This document shows, in pieces, positions 1 to 8,612 of a stretch of 64,000 nucleotides of DNA. Both the position numbers and the translations under genes were made by a program. Where the stretch lies: assembly GCF_018131005.1 (NCBI RefSeq), contig NZ_JAFCJK010000009.1, forward strand, positions 62,001 to 126,000. Direction: 5' to 3'. The stretch comes from Bradyrhizobium lablabi (GTDB taxonomy: Bacteria; Pseudomonadota; Alphaproteobacteria; Rhizobiales; Xanthobacteraceae). The notes under the pieces were generated by a model. The model was not told the origin of the DNA, made no database searches, and saw only the letters and a list, made by a program, of their open reading frames with translations. Each line of letters begins with the position of its first letter. The stretch's first letter is position 1.

Positions 1-405
1 GACCAAGCGAACTGCGTTCGATCTAATCGCCTCGCCGGACGAAGTGGAGCTTGTTCCGTCGGGATCGCGTACATAAGCGCCATAATAATCGGGGGCATAA
101 GATGAGCGGAGTCCGGGCGCACCTTCATCATGGCCGCCCGCGGCCAGCGCCGCCGCATGCGCGGCATCGACCGCGGAGCGGGATGGCGCGTTGAAAGCAA
201 CCATCCAACCGTTGCCCCAGGTGGCCGGTAGCCTGTTGATTGGCCGTCCGACCCAGAGCACGGCCACTTCACCCGGGCGCTGCCAGGACGCCCAATTGTC
301 ATACCGCACCGGACGTCGCTCTATTCCGAGCGGCTTGAGTACGGCGTCGTAGAACTCGATGGCTCGGACAAGATTTGTCGTCCCGATGGTGAGGTGGCTG
401 AACAT
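1..405 (-). pseudogene. VOC (glyoxalase/bleomycin-resistance fold) protein, frameshifted near its C-terminus
   Basis: Reading leftwards from the ATG at 405, the product begins MFSHLTIGTTNLVRAIEFYD, a typical VOC-superfamily start (small metal-dependent lyase/dioxygenase fold). It continues through the usual YYGAYVRDPDG motif near residues 107-117. Right after DPDG the frame drifts into a Ser-rich tail and runs off the window. Restoring one T at bases 51-55 gives DGNKLHFVRRGD followed by a stop at 23-25, which is how this family normally ends. So there is a 1-base deletion, either a real mutation or a sequencing error in a short homopolymer. The substrate cannot be told. Confidence 0.75.
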
Positions 406-667
406 GATGCCTCCCGCTGAGTTCGCTCGCCGTCGGAATTTCGAAAATCACGCTACCTTGCAGATCGATCAAGAACTCGCATCGCTGGAGCCAGTGTCGG
501 CACCTTCCGGCGAATGGCACCCGCCGTGCTGAAATGCACACTATAGGAGGGTGTCGATCCAAGCGGCAATGGGGACCGTGGTCAGGAGGCGCAATCTCGC
601 GACGACTTGCGCGAGTCCGCATTGGATTCAAGAGCGGACATCTGTCGTTCTATGGACGCACGCGCCT

Positions 668-982
668 TTAGGCCGCGCTGACAGGCCCCGCGGGAGGCTC
701 GGCTGTCGGCTCTGGCACAACGAATTTGAGGCCGAAGGTCTTGCCGCGGCGCCACACCACCTCGCAGGTGTAGCGCTTGGAGTGATCGGCGAGCAGAACG
801 AGGCCAAGCCGGTCCTTCACGTCGAAGATCATGTCCGTCACGATCTTGGCGCCGCCGGGCGAGACATCGACAACCGAGCACTGGCTCTCGGTCAGGCCAT
901 CGTCCACCGTGATCCACGCAGCGCGGTTGAGCTGGCGTCGCGGTTCGCGGCTGACTTTCACCCTTGCGCCATTGGTCGCCAT
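668..982 (-). CDS. PilZ-domain protein
   Basis: A 104-residue single-domain protein. The start MATNGARVK was chosen over an upstream in-frame ATG because the PilZ fold begins right after it. The c-di-GMP signature is visible: the arginine-rich REPRRQLNR stretch near residues 12-20 and the DVSPGGA motif (D/NxSxxG) near residue 42. Such proteins bind c-di-GMP and pass the signal to partners, often in motility or exopolysaccharide control. Nothing in the neighbourhood points to a partner. Confidence 0.85.
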   Translation of the reverse strand: MATNGARVKVSREPRRQLNRAAWITVDDGLTESQCSVVDVSPGGAKIVTDMIFDVKDRLGLVLLADHSKRYTCEVVWRRGKTFGLKFVVPEPTAEPPAGPVSAA

Positions 983-1322
983 CAGTGTTTGCCCTTGAGG
1001 ATGTTGGGCACCGACGACATCGCTCGAAGCGACGACCGCTCGACGCACAACCGCTTCGAACACAATGCCCCTGCTCCGTAAAATCCGGCTTAGCGCGATC
1101 GCTTGAACTTTACCGGTTTGTTGCCCCGGCTCTTAAGCAAATCGACTCTTGCCCCTAAGTCAGTGGGATACCGATCGCGCGGAACGGTGCTGCCACACCC
1201 CTCTCGGCATAGACGGAGATACCCCGATACCAGCACTCGGATCCCGCGATATTTCCCTCGTCACATCCCAAAGTCGTATGCCAGTGGCCGGCGTGTGCCG
1301 CGAACAAAGTGGCGAGTTCTCT
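983..1322. other. Intergenic, no gene recognised
   Basis: No convincing coding sequence, RNA gene or repeat was seen here. The longer open frames are Arg/Pro/Ser-rich and look non-coding. Confidence 0.4.
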
Positions 1323-1455
1323 ATGTCCTTTCGCAACGCCAACAGGACGTTCGAGGACTGCACGCCAGCCAGTGCGACGTGGTCAGGTCCGACATCGGCT
1401 ACAAGCACCGCCGCATGAAGGAAAGCGCGTTCATCTTCCTGCGCACAACCTGGTC
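1323..1455 (+). pseudogene. Possible N-terminal remnant of a DUF2252-type protein
   Basis: An ATG at 1323 opens MSFRNANRTFED. About 40 bases later, in a different frame, comes SDIGYKHRRMKESAFIFLR. Together these resemble the N-terminus of rhizobial DUF2252 (kinase-like) proteins, where a KHxxMxxSxFxFLR segment is typical. The frame change and the lack of any downstream homology mean only a broken fragment remains. The assignment rests on remembered family pattern, so confidence is modest. Confidence 0.35.
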
Positions 1456-1817
1456 CGACTTGCGCATCCGTCTTGCGCCGCGTCCCGAGATCAGTGCGCG
1501 CGGCGCCGCCGATGCTCTGCTCGGCAGCCGGTGCGTCCCGGATCCGCAGATTGAAGGACGATGGCAAGCGGCCGCAACGGAAGCGGCGCGACTGGCTCGA
1601 CGCGACTGCCGAGGAAAAAGTCAAGCGCGACTTTCCGGAATGGCGCGGTTGACGCGACCTTCCGCGACCGTGCAGGCTGTCGCCTCGCGCCGCTTGCCGT
1701 CTCGATCATCGGCCGTTTCGCTGCTATAATATGATGAAATGGTCTTTTCGGAGCGTGATCCATTCGGGTATTCCGGCGTTGGCTAGAACACCCGTACAAT
1801 CCCGCGGAGATCCTTCC

Positions 1818-2789
1818 ATGCCCGCTATCACCGAATGGAAAGTGCCGTCGGCCTTTCAGCCCCGTCCCGAGGATTACCGCTTCGACCTCGATCGCGCGCT
1901 GATGTCCGTGGTCGGGCTGCATTCGATCATTCCGCCCGATGCGTTCAGCGCGGAGACGCTTGGCACCGAGCGCGCCGGCAACGGCGTATTGATCGAGGAC
2001 GGACTGGTGCTGACGATCGGATATTTGATCACGGAGGCTGAGGCCGTCTGGCTGCATCTCGGCGACGGTCGCGTGATCGAGGGACACGCGCTCGGCTTCG
2101 ATTTCGAATCCGGCTTCGGCCTTGTGCAGGCGCTCGGCCGGCTCGACCTTGATCCGCTGCCGATCGGAACGTCGGCGGCGGCGCGGATCGGCGACAGCGT
2201 GGTGGTCGGCGGCGCCGGCGGCCGCACGCGCTCGGTCGCAAGCCAGATCGCGGCGAAGCAGGAGTTTGCAGGTTACTGGGAATATCTGCTGGACGAGGCG
2301 ATCTTCACCTATCCGTCGCATCCCAATTGGGGCGGCACCGGACTGATCTCGAACACCGGCGAGCTCATCGGCATCGGCTCGCTGCAGCTCGAGCGCGAGC
2401 GCGCGGGCAAGGCCGAGCACGTCAACATGATCGTGCCGATCGACCTGTTGAAGCCGGTGCTGAACGACCTGCGCAGATTCGGCCGCGTCAACAAGCCGTC
2501 CCGGCCGTGGCTCGGCATGTATTCGACCGAAATCGACAACCGTGTCGTGGTGATCGGCATCGCGACCAAGGGGCCGGCGGCGCTCGCTGAGTTAAAGACC
2601 GGCGATGTGATCCTCGCGGTCGCCGGCGAAAAAGTGGCGAGCCAAGACAGCTTCTATCGCAAGCTCTGGTCGCTTGGCCCGGCCGGCGTCGATGTGCCGC
2701 TGACGGTCTATCACGAGGGCGTCACCTTCGACGTGACGCTGACCTCGACCGACCGCTCGAAACTGTTGAAAGCACCGCGGCTACATTGA
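1818..2789 (+). CDS. DegP/HtrA-like S1C protein with PDZ domain, catalytic triad lost
   Basis: A 323-residue protein. The ATG at 1818 has GGAG upstream and is preferred over 1731. The chymotrypsin-like fold is recognisable at about residues 25-215 and a PDZ domain at about 225-310 (GIATKGPAALAELKTGDVILAVAG). The residues that make HtrA proteins proteases are absent. The His position (normally TNxHV) reads LTIGYLITEAE, the Asp motif reads DFESGFGLVQ, and the Ser motif (normally GNSGGP) reads PNWGGTG. It has no obvious signal peptide. It is probably a non-enzymatic scaffold or chaperone. It ends 55 bp before the next gene, which may be co-transcribed. Confidence 0.8.
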   Translation: MPAITEWKVPSAFQPRPEDYRFDLDRALMSVVGLHSIIPPDAFSAETLGTERAGNGVLIEDGLVLTIGYLITEAEAVWLHLGDGRVIEGHALGFDFESGFGLVQALGRLDLDPLPIGTSAAARIGDSVVVGGAGGRTRSVASQIAAKQEFAGYWEYLLDEAIFTYPSHPNWGGTGLISNTGELIGIGSLQLERERAGKAEHVNMIVPIDLLKPVLNDLRRFGRVNKPSRPWLGMYSTEIDNRVVVIGIATKGPAALAELKTGDVILAVAGEKVASQDSFYRKLWSLGPAGVDVPLTVYHEGVTFDVTLTSTDRSKLLKAPRLH

Positions 2790-2844
2790 GCGCGATGATT
2801 TGGCGATCGACCGCCCTGCCTTCTCTCCCGCTTGCGGGGTCGAG

Positions 2845-3927
2845 ATGAGCGAGGCCGTGGTGGACGACATCGTAGCCGTGTTGCCGCCGCTGCTGCAGAC
2901 CCTGGAATCGCTGTCCTTTGTCGCGCGCAATCTGAACCCGCCCGATTTCGACCGCGTGATGCAGATAGCGGGGGAGCCCGACGAGGCGCTGCAGGTGGTG
3001 CGGCCGCGGCTGGGCGATTGGCCGGAGAAATTCTCCGGCATCAAGTCGGCGCTCGAGGCCGCCGTCGACGCGGCGCTGGCCGGCTATGCCGGCTTGCGCG
3101 CGGTGCAGAATGGCCAAGGCGATCTTGTCGGCGTGTTCCGCGCGCTGCGCCATGCGCCCCGCGCGCAGGAAGCGTTGTATCCTCTGGCAGCACAATTGCC
3201 GCCCGTGAGCAGCTTCTTCATCGCGCCTGAATTGCGCGAGGATTCCGATCTGCTGGCGAAGCTCGCCGGGCCCGCGAACGACAATACGGGCGTCTTCCAC
3301 GAGCAGAACGAGCCCGGCAGCCGCGGCGGCTTCTCGCTCTACGTGCCGGAATACTACAGGCCTGACCATTCCTGGCCGCTTGTGATGGCGCTGCATGGCG
3401 GCAGCGGCAACGGCCGGGGCTTCCTGTGGAGCTGGCTACGCGACGCCCGCAGCCGCGGCGCCATCCTGGTCGCGCCCACCGCGACGGGAAGCACGTGGGC
3501 GCTGATGGGCAACGACACCGACACGCCGAACCTCAACCGCATCCTCGACTACGTGCAGTCGCGCTGGCGCATCGACAACAGGCGCATGCTGCTCACCGGG
3601 ATGAGCGACGGCGGTACGTTTTCCTATGTGAGCGGCCTCGAGGCCGCATCGCGCTTCACCCATCTCGCGCCTGTTGCCGCGACCTTCCATCCGCTGATGG
3701 CCGAGATGGCGGACGCCGATCGGCTGCGGGGCTTGCCGATCTTGATCGTCCACGGCCGGCTCGACTGGATGTTTCCGGTTCAGACAGCGCGGCAGACGCA
3801 GCAGTTGCTCGCGGCCGCCGGCGCCGACGTCGCCTATCGCGAACTCGACGACCTCAGTCATTGCTATCCGCGCGAGATGAACGCGGAGATCCTGCGATGG
3901 CTGAAGGGCGGATCAGCGAACGGCTGA
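2845..3927 (+). CDS. Alpha/beta hydrolase, phospholipase/carboxylesterase type
   Basis: About 360 residues. A poorly supported helical N-terminal domain (residues 1-150) precedes a hydrolase domain. The lid and oxyanion region is PLVMALHGGSGNG, the nucleophile elbow is GMSDGG, the acid is in HGRLDWMFP and the catalytic His is in DLSHCYP, all in the canonical order. The ATG at 2845 follows a GGGG stretch; an in-frame TTG at 2800 is a weaker alternative. Substrate is unknown. It lies directly behind the DegP-like gene on the same strand. Confidence 0.8.
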   Translation: MSEAVVDDIVAVLPPLLQTLESLSFVARNLNPPDFDRVMQIAGEPDEALQVVRPRLGDWPEKFSGIKSALEAAVDAALAGYAGLRAVQNGQGDLVGVFRALRHAPRAQEALYPLAAQLPPVSSFFIAPELREDSDLLAKLAGPANDNTGVFHEQNEPGSRGGFSLYVPEYYRPDHSWPLVMALHGGSGNGRGFLWSWLRDARSRGAILVAPTATGSTWALMGNDTDTPNLNRILDYVQSRWRIDNRRMLLTGMSDGGTFSYVSGLEAASRFTHLAPVAATFHPLMAEMADADRLRGLPILIVHGRLDWMFPVQTARQTQQLLAAAGADVAYRELDDLSHCYPREMNAEILRWLKGGSANG

Positions 3928-3944
3928 CACCTCCGCATTTCGCC

Positions 3945-4685
3945 TCAGACCAGGCCGCCGTTGGCGCGCAACGTCTGGCCGTTGATCCAGGAACCGTCCG
4001 GACCAGCGAGGAAGGAGACGACCGCCGCGATATCCTCGGGCGTGCCGAGCCGCTCCAAGGGATTGGCTTTCGCGAAGCGCTCGATCAACTCCGGAGACTT
4101 GCCGTGCAGGAACAGGTCGGTTGCGGTCGGGCCGGGCGCGACGGCGTTGACGGTGATCGAGCGGCCGCGCAATTCCTTTGACAGGATCGCGGTGAGCGAT
4201 TCGATCGCGGACTTGGTCGCGACATAGATGCCGTAGGTCTCTAGCCTCGTGCCCACGACGCTGGTCGAGAAATTGATGATGCGCCCGCCGCTGCGCAAGC
4301 GCCGCGCCGCCTCGCGCATGGTGTTGAAGCTACCCTTGAGATTGACTGCGACCTGCTGGTCGAACAGCACGTCGTCGCTGTCCTCAATTTTTGCAAGCTT
4401 CATGATGCCGGCATTGTTGACGAGCACGTCGACAGCGCCGAAAGCAGCTTCCGCCGCGTCGAACAGGCCGCGCACCGCATTGGCGTCACTGACATCGGCT
4501 TTCACCATCAGCGCCCGGCCGCCCGCGGCCTCGATCTTGTTTGCGACGGCTTCGGCCGGCTTGGCGTCGCCAGAATAGTTGATCACCACGGCGAAGCCCT
4601 CCCTGGCGAGCCGTTCCGCAATCGCCGCTCCGATCCCGCGCGAGGCGCCCGTCACCAGCGCTGCCTTGATGGTCTGATTGGTCAT
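3945..4685 (-). CDS. Short-chain dehydrogenase/reductase (3-oxoacyl-ACP reductase-like)
   Basis: 246 residues, classical SDR. The cofactor motif TGASRGIG is at about residues 12-19, NNAG at about 89-92, the catalytic Ser in NFSTSVVG and YxxxK in YGIYVATK, with a C-terminal WINGQTLRANGG. The start MTNQTIK sits behind GGGAGA. It uses NAD(P)H to reduce or oxidise a carbonyl or alcohol; the substrate cannot be read. It converges on the hydrolase at 2845. Confidence 0.88.
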   Translation of the reverse strand: MTNQTIKAALVTGASRGIGAAIAERLAREGFAVVINYSGDAKPAEAVANKIEAAGGRALMVKADVSDANAVRGLFDAAEAAFGAVDVLVNNAGIMKLAKIEDSDDVLFDQQVAVNLKGSFNTMREAARRLRSGGRIINFSTSVVGTRLETYGIYVATKSAIESLTAILSKELRGRSITVNAVAPGPTATDLFLHGKSPELIERFAKANPLERLGTPEDIAAVVSFLAGPDGSWINGQTLRANGGLV

Positions 4686-4907
4686 TTTAAATCTCCCACT
4701 GATCGTGCGGAACAACCTTGCAATGGGGATACAATACGCTTCGGCGCTCTCCAGTTAATCATGCATTTTGCGGCAGGACTGTTCGCCATATCCGGACAAT
4801 CGGACGCGCCGGTTGGATGCGTCGCGGGCGTAGGAGATGTAGCTGGCCGAACGCCGGAACCAGTTCCACTTCCGCGACGTTATCGATCCAACACCGGAGG
4901 ACGTGCG

Positions 4908-5114
4908 ATGCAGACCTTTTTCGGAATGATCCTGGGCGCTCTACTGCTTATTGGCGGCGTCTACGTCTATGATTCCATGCAGACGTCGAGCGTGGCAAAT
5001 GGGCAGGTTGCGCAGACGAGCCGCACCATTGTCAACTGGGATGTCGCGCAACATGACTGGGATACGCTGAAGGCGCGGGCTCGTGAGGAATGGACGAAGG
5101 TCGCGTCGAAGTAA
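4908..5114 (+). CDS. Small single-pass membrane protein
   Basis: 68 residues from an ATG with a strong GGAGGA site 10 bases upstream. One transmembrane helix spans about residues 4-22 (FFGMILGALLLIGGVYVYD), followed by a polar tail ending in EEWTKVASK. No known family is recognised, but this layout is common for small rhizobial envelope proteins. It is monocistronic, with a palindromic repeat behind it. Confidence 0.6.
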   Translation: MQTFFGMILGALLLIGGVYVYDSMQTSSVANGQVAQTSRTIVNWDVAQHDWDTLKARAREEWTKVASK

Positions 5115-5137
5115 CGTTAGTCGCCGAGCGGGAGCTA

Positions 5138-5255
5138 AAGCATGATCCGGTGCAGCGGTTTTCCCTCGCGACAAGCGCGTAGCGTTTGCGCGGAGATCAT
5201 GCGGAAACGACGAGCTAAAGCGCGATGATGATTCATCCTGATCCCATCGCGCTTT
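5138..5255. repeat. Rhizobial palindromic intergenic repeat
   Basis: Two nested inverted repeats: GCATGATC paired with GATCATGC, then AAAGCGCGATG (5217-5227) paired with CATCGCGCTTT (5245-5255). This looks like the short palindromic elements scattered through Bradyrhizobium intergenic regions. It lies between convergent genes, so the transcript could fold into a terminator-like structure. Confidence 0.6.
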
Positions 5256-5295
5256 GGTTGGAGGCTGATGCGCTGCGCGGCCTCCAGGGGACACC

Positions 5296-5973
5296 CTACT
5301 TGTTCTCGGTCTTCCGGCCCATATTGGCCTTGCGCGCATCGGCGATGACCCGCTCGAACTGGTCCATGCTCAGCGCGCCGGGGACACGGTATTTGCCGAC
5401 GATGAAGGCCGGCGTGCCCTGAAAGCCGAATGCCATGGCCTGCTCGTGATTGCGCAACAGCAGCGCGTCGATCGCGCGCGCATTGGCGTCGAGATCCTTC
5501 CTGAGGCGATCCATGTCGACGCCGGCGCCGGAAAGCAGTTCGGGAATACGCGCCTCGGTGAGACGCGAGTTGGTCCCCATCATCGCGTCATGCGCGGCGA
5601 GAAACTTGTCCTGGTACCTTGCCGCTAGCGCCATCCGCGAGGCGACCTTGGACACCGGCCCCAGGATTGGCCAGTCCTTCATCACGTGGCGGACCTTGCC
5701 GTCGTCATGCACCACCTGCCGGATCTCCGGCTCGATTCTGCGGCAATAGGGACAGTTGTAGTCGAACCATTCGACGACGGTGATGTCGCCGTCCGGATTT
5801 CCCGCGGCGGGAATATCGGGGTCGCGCAGCACCTCGTCTTCCGTCAGGACAGTTTCTTTCTGCGCGCGGGCCGGTGCCATGGCGAGCAGAGCCATTCCGG
5901 CGCCGAACAGGCCGAGCGTGGCGCGGCGAGAGATGCCGAGGTTGTTTCGGGGTGATTTGATCGATCGGTTCAT
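5296..5973 (-). CDS. DsbA-family thiol:disulfide oxidoreductase, exported
   Basis: 225 residues from MNRSIKS. A twin-arginine-like signal (SRRATLGLFGAG, hydrophobic stretch, cut after APARAQ) sends it to the periplasm. The thioredoxin-fold active site is CPYC in EWFDYNCPYCRR and the cis-proline loop is GTPAFIVG. The family oxidises or isomerises cysteines in secreted proteins; this shape is the Com1-like DsbA branch. A DsbB lies 4 kb away at 10,117, which could reoxidise it. Confidence 0.88.
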   Translation of the reverse strand: MNRSIKSPRNNLGISRRATLGLFGAGMALLAMAPARAQKETVLTEDEVLRDPDIPAAGNPDGDITVVEWFDYNCPYCRRIEPEIRQVVHDDGKVRHVMKDWPILGPVSKVASRMALAARYQDKFLAAHDAMMGTNSRLTEARIPELLSGAGVDMDRLRKDLDANARAIDALLLRNHEQAMAFGFQGTPAFIVGKYRVPGALSMDQFERVIADARKANMGRKTENK

Positions 5974-6317
5974 TGATAAGTCTCGCGAGGGCCTCTCGCC
6001 TTTCTTCGCTCCGTTAAACAAGTATGTTACGCGGCCGCGCACAGATCGCTACCACAATCACGACGGCCGCAAACACGGTATCGCGCCCGCGCCATTCCGG
6101 CATGCATGGCGGGTCGCCGGCAACGCATAGCGCCTCCGGTCTTTAGCACACCAGCCTCGACCACGCATGGTTGCGCAAGTGGCCATGCCGGACGCTGTTA
6201 CCGCGATCTGCGGGAGCTCGCCGTCACACTTGTGTCGCAAGCTGCGCCGCGCCGCAGATCAGCGCGCCAGAAATGTTACGGCAATGGGAACCAGCCGCGA
6301 CGTGATCCGTGTATTCG
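5974..6317. other. Intergenic, nothing recognised
   Basis: About 340 bases with no supported gene. It presumably includes the DsbA promoter. Short frames here are compositionally unlike proteins. Confidence 0.4.
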
Positions 6318-6806
6318 TCACGCCGGCACACCCATCTTCTCACGCGGCGCTGGCTGCTCGCGGCGTGGCAGCGCCATCAGCGTGCCGGTCATGATCGCGA
6401 CCAGCGCCTCGACGCCGTCATGCACGGCATACGCCCTGCCCTCGCAGACCGTCAGCGTGCGGCCCGGCTTGACGACGGCGCCGCGGAACACGAACCGCTC
6501 GCCCCTGGCCGGGGCCAGCAGGTTGGTCTTGAACTCCACGGTGAGGATGTCGGATTCGGGGGACATCAGTGTGAAGGCTGCAATGCCGCAGGCATTGTCA
6601 AGACCTGCCGTGATGATTCCGGCATGAACAAACCCGTTCTGCTGGGTGAAATCGGGCGAATAGGGCATCGCGAGGTCGACCTCGCCGGGCTCCAGCCGCA
6701 CAATCGAAATGCCGAGCGTCTTCATCGCGCGCTGGCGATCGAAGCTATCGGTCGCGACCGCGCGGTAATCCGGATGTTTCGGCTCAAAGCGCGTCATGGC
6801 CGTCAC
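6318..6806 (-). CDS. PaaI-type hotdog-fold thioesterase
   Basis: 162 residues. The hotdog signature QNGFVHAGIITAGLDNACGIAA is at about residues 54-75, followed by TVEFKTNLLAPARGERF, the usual layout of PaaI/YdiI acyl-CoA thioesterases. Its ATG overlaps the stop of the upstream thioesterase by 4 bases, so the two are translationally coupled. Both probably hydrolyse acyl-CoA thioesters and answer to the divergent TetR regulator. Confidence 0.85.
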   Translation of the reverse strand: MTAMTRFEPKHPDYRAVATDSFDRQRAMKTLGISIVRLEPGEVDLAMPYSPDFTQQNGFVHAGIITAGLDNACGIAAFTLMSPESDILTVEFKTNLLAPARGERFVFRGAVVKPGRTLTVCEGRAYAVHDGVEALVAIMTGTLMALPRREQPAPREKMGVPA

Positions 6807-7237
6807 GCAGTCACGCCTTCCAGCGGTGCAAGGTGCTGCATGGCGGCGTAACGGATCGCAGGCGCGAATGGCACCGACTTTCGCGCCTTTCGGTCTACAT
6901 GCACCCCGGTGATCTCGCAGGTTGCTGCAACCTCGCCGGTCTCGCCATTGCGCATCTCATGCAGGAAGCGGATCGACTTGTCGCGAATCTCGAGAAGCCG
7001 GCTCCTGATCTCGACGACGTCTCCGGCAAGCAGCTCGCGCTTGTAGGACAGGGTCTGCTGCACAGCGGCCATGCCTCGGCCGCACTCGCGCAAGTAGCTC
7101 GGCGTCAACCCAAGCCGCGTGAACAGATTCCAGTTCGCCTCGTCGAACTTGCCGACATACCACATGATGTTCATGTGGCCGACATGGTCGCACTGCCAGG
7201 GATAGACCGTGCCGCGATACGTCGCCTCGCCCACCAT
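6803..7237 (-). CDS. 4-hydroxybenzoyl-CoA thioesterase-family protein
   Basis: 144 residues from MVGEATY behind GGGAGAG. The family signature YPWQCDHVGHMNIMWYVGKFDEA carries the catalytic Asp and HxN region near residues 15-19, followed by the hotdog core. It is first in a two-gene unit with the PaaI-like gene. The start lies 24 bases from a palindrome matching one near the divergent tetR, so repression by that regulator is likely. Confidence 0.87.
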   Translation of the reverse strand: MVGEATYRGTVYPWQCDHVGHMNIMWYVGKFDEANWNLFTRLGLTPSYLRECGRGMAAVQQTLSYKRELLAGDVVEIRSRLLEIRDKSIRFLHEMRNGETGEVAATCEITGVHVDRKARKSVPFAPAIRYAAMQHLAPLEGVTA

Positions 7238-7260
7238 CCTGCGCTCTCCCGTGCTTCCTT

Positions 7261-7276
7261 GATACGGTAGCGTATC
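7261..7276. promoter_or_regulatory. Predicted TetR operator 1
   Basis: Inverted repeat GATACGGTAGCGTATC, half-sites ATACG and CGTAT, 24 bases before the thioesterase start. It shares both half-sites with operator 2 in the same divergent gap. Confidence 0.6.
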
Positions 7277-7296
7277 ACAACCGAAGCAGGCTAGCA

Positions 7297-7310
7297 ATAC
7301 GGCACCGTAT
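7297..7310. promoter_or_regulatory. Predicted TetR operator 2
   Basis: Perfect inverted repeat ATACGGCACCGTAT, 20 bases before the tetR start. Two copies with the same half-sites in one divergent promoter suggest autoregulation plus control of the thioesterases. Confidence 0.6.
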
Positions 7311-7329
7311 CAAAAATGGCAGGGAGCAG

Positions 7330-7887
7330 ATGACTGACGGCAAGGGCGGCGGCTGGGTCACAGCCGGGTTTGCCGAGATCGCACGTTCCGGCATCGAGGG
7401 CGTGCGGGTCGAGGTACTGGCGAAGAATCTCGGCGTCACCAAGGGCGGCTTCTATCGCCGTTTCAGGGATCGTGCCGCGCTTCTCGACGCCATGCTCGCA
7501 AGCTGGCGCGACGGCCGCATTGCCGCGATCGAGAAGCAGACCGCGCTCGACGGCGCCACCGCGCGCGAGCGGCTGAAGGGGCTGATCAAGCTCTACTCGG
7601 AGCGCATGAACACCGAGGCGATGGCGATCGAGCTTGCGATCCGCAACTGGGCCCGCACCGACGAGGCCGCGGCAACGGCAGTCGCAAGCGTCGATGCTGC
7701 GCGGTTGAAGAATGTCGGCCAGCTCTATCGCGCGACCGGGTTACCGGCCGAGCAAGCCGATGCGAAATCCTTCCTGTTCTACTGCTTCATCTTCGGCCAG
7801 AGTCTTCTGTTCCTCGAACGCGGCGCGCACAAGCGCGCGCAGTTGCTGGCCAAATCGGCGGAGACGCTGCTCGACGACGGCAAATAA
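7330..7887 (+). CDS. TetR-family transcriptional regulator
   Basis: 185 residues. The N-terminal helix-turn-helix is clear at about residues 25-50 (VEVLAKNLGVTKGGFYRRFRDR), followed by a helical ligand domain. It is divergent from two thioesterase genes. Two palindromes sharing ATACG/CGTAT arms lie in the gap and are the probable binding sites. An acyl-CoA or fatty-acid ligand is an inference from the neighbours. Confidence 0.88.
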   Translation: MTDGKGGGWVTAGFAEIARSGIEGVRVEVLAKNLGVTKGGFYRRFRDRAALLDAMLASWRDGRIAAIEKQTALDGATARERLKGLIKLYSERMNTEAMAIELAIRNWARTDEAAATAVASVDAARLKNVGQLYRATGLPAEQADAKSFLFYCFIFGQSLLFLERGAHKRAQLLAKSAETLLDDGK

Positions 7888-7891
7888 GCAA

Positions 7892-7914
7892 GCGGCCGGC
7901 ATCACGCCGGCCGC
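7892..7914. terminator. Hairpin between convergent genes
   Basis: GCGGCCGGC and GCCGGCCGC form a 9-bp stem with loop ATCAC between the ends of tetR and the exported protein. There is no T tract, so it is a weak or factor-assisted terminator. Confidence 0.55.
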
Positions 7915-7939
7915 CCGACATGCTGCTCCGATCAATTGC

Positions 7940-8434
7940 TCAGGCTGCGCCCTTCAGCCGCTTGGTGCATTCGCTGTAGTAGCCGCCGCCCTTCTGGATC
8001 CACTTCAGCCCGCCGTTGCCGCCGGCGGCCTTGTTCGCATTGTACTGGTCGACGCAGGTGTGCATGCGCGCCTTGCCGGCCGTCTCCTTGGCGTATTTCG
8101 GATCGACCGCGGTCGGATAGATCGCGGGGCCTGCTGCTGCGGCCGGAGCTGCCGCGGGCGCTGCTTCCTTCTTGGCTTCCTTCGGCGCGGCCGGAGCGGG
8201 CGCGGCAGCGGCAGGAGGCGGTGCTGCGGGAGCGGCGGCCGGCGTCGCGTCGGCGCCGCACTGCGCTTTGCGGAAATCGTTCCACTTCTGGCCGTTGAGG
8301 GTGCCGGCCGCCTTGGCAGCCTGGTACTTGGCGCTGCATTCCTGCGTCGTCAGGGCCTGCGCCGGCGCGGTCGCCACGAAGGCTGCAAAGCCCGACACCG
8401 CAATCACGCTCAACAATCTCGTTTGGATGGTCAT
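7940..8434 (-). CDS. Exported protein with two Cys-bounded repeats and an Ala/Pro linker
   Basis: 164 residues. A signal peptide (residues 1-27, ending APAQA) is followed by two related modules: CSAKYQAAKAAGTLNGQKW...C at about 33-59, and CVDQYNANKAAGGNGGLKW...C near the C-terminus. Between them lies an Ala/Pro/Lys-rich linker of about 50 residues. Each module has a pair of cysteines that could form a disulfide. It resembles hypothetical periplasmic proteins of Bradyrhizobium; no function is known to me. Confidence 0.75.
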   Translation of the reverse strand: MTIQTRLLSVIAVSGFAAFVATAPAQALTTQECSAKYQAAKAAGTLNGQKWNDFRKAQCGADATPAAAPAAPPPAAAAPAPAAPKEAKKEAAPAAAPAAAAGPAIYPTAVDPKYAKETAGKARMHTCVDQYNANKAAGGNGGLKWIQKGGGYYSECTKRLKGAA

Positions 8435-8612
8435 CCTTGGTCTCCCTTGGGGGGCATTGACGTAAGACCGTCATCCTAGCGCAACCGGAACTTGCGACAA
8501 CGCATGAGACCACCGGCCAATCAAAATATTGTGGCGCCGAGAACGCCGCATGTTCATCCGCGGTTCAGCATCGTCGCGCAACGTTCGCGCCTCCCTTCTC
8601 TAGAGGTGCCTC

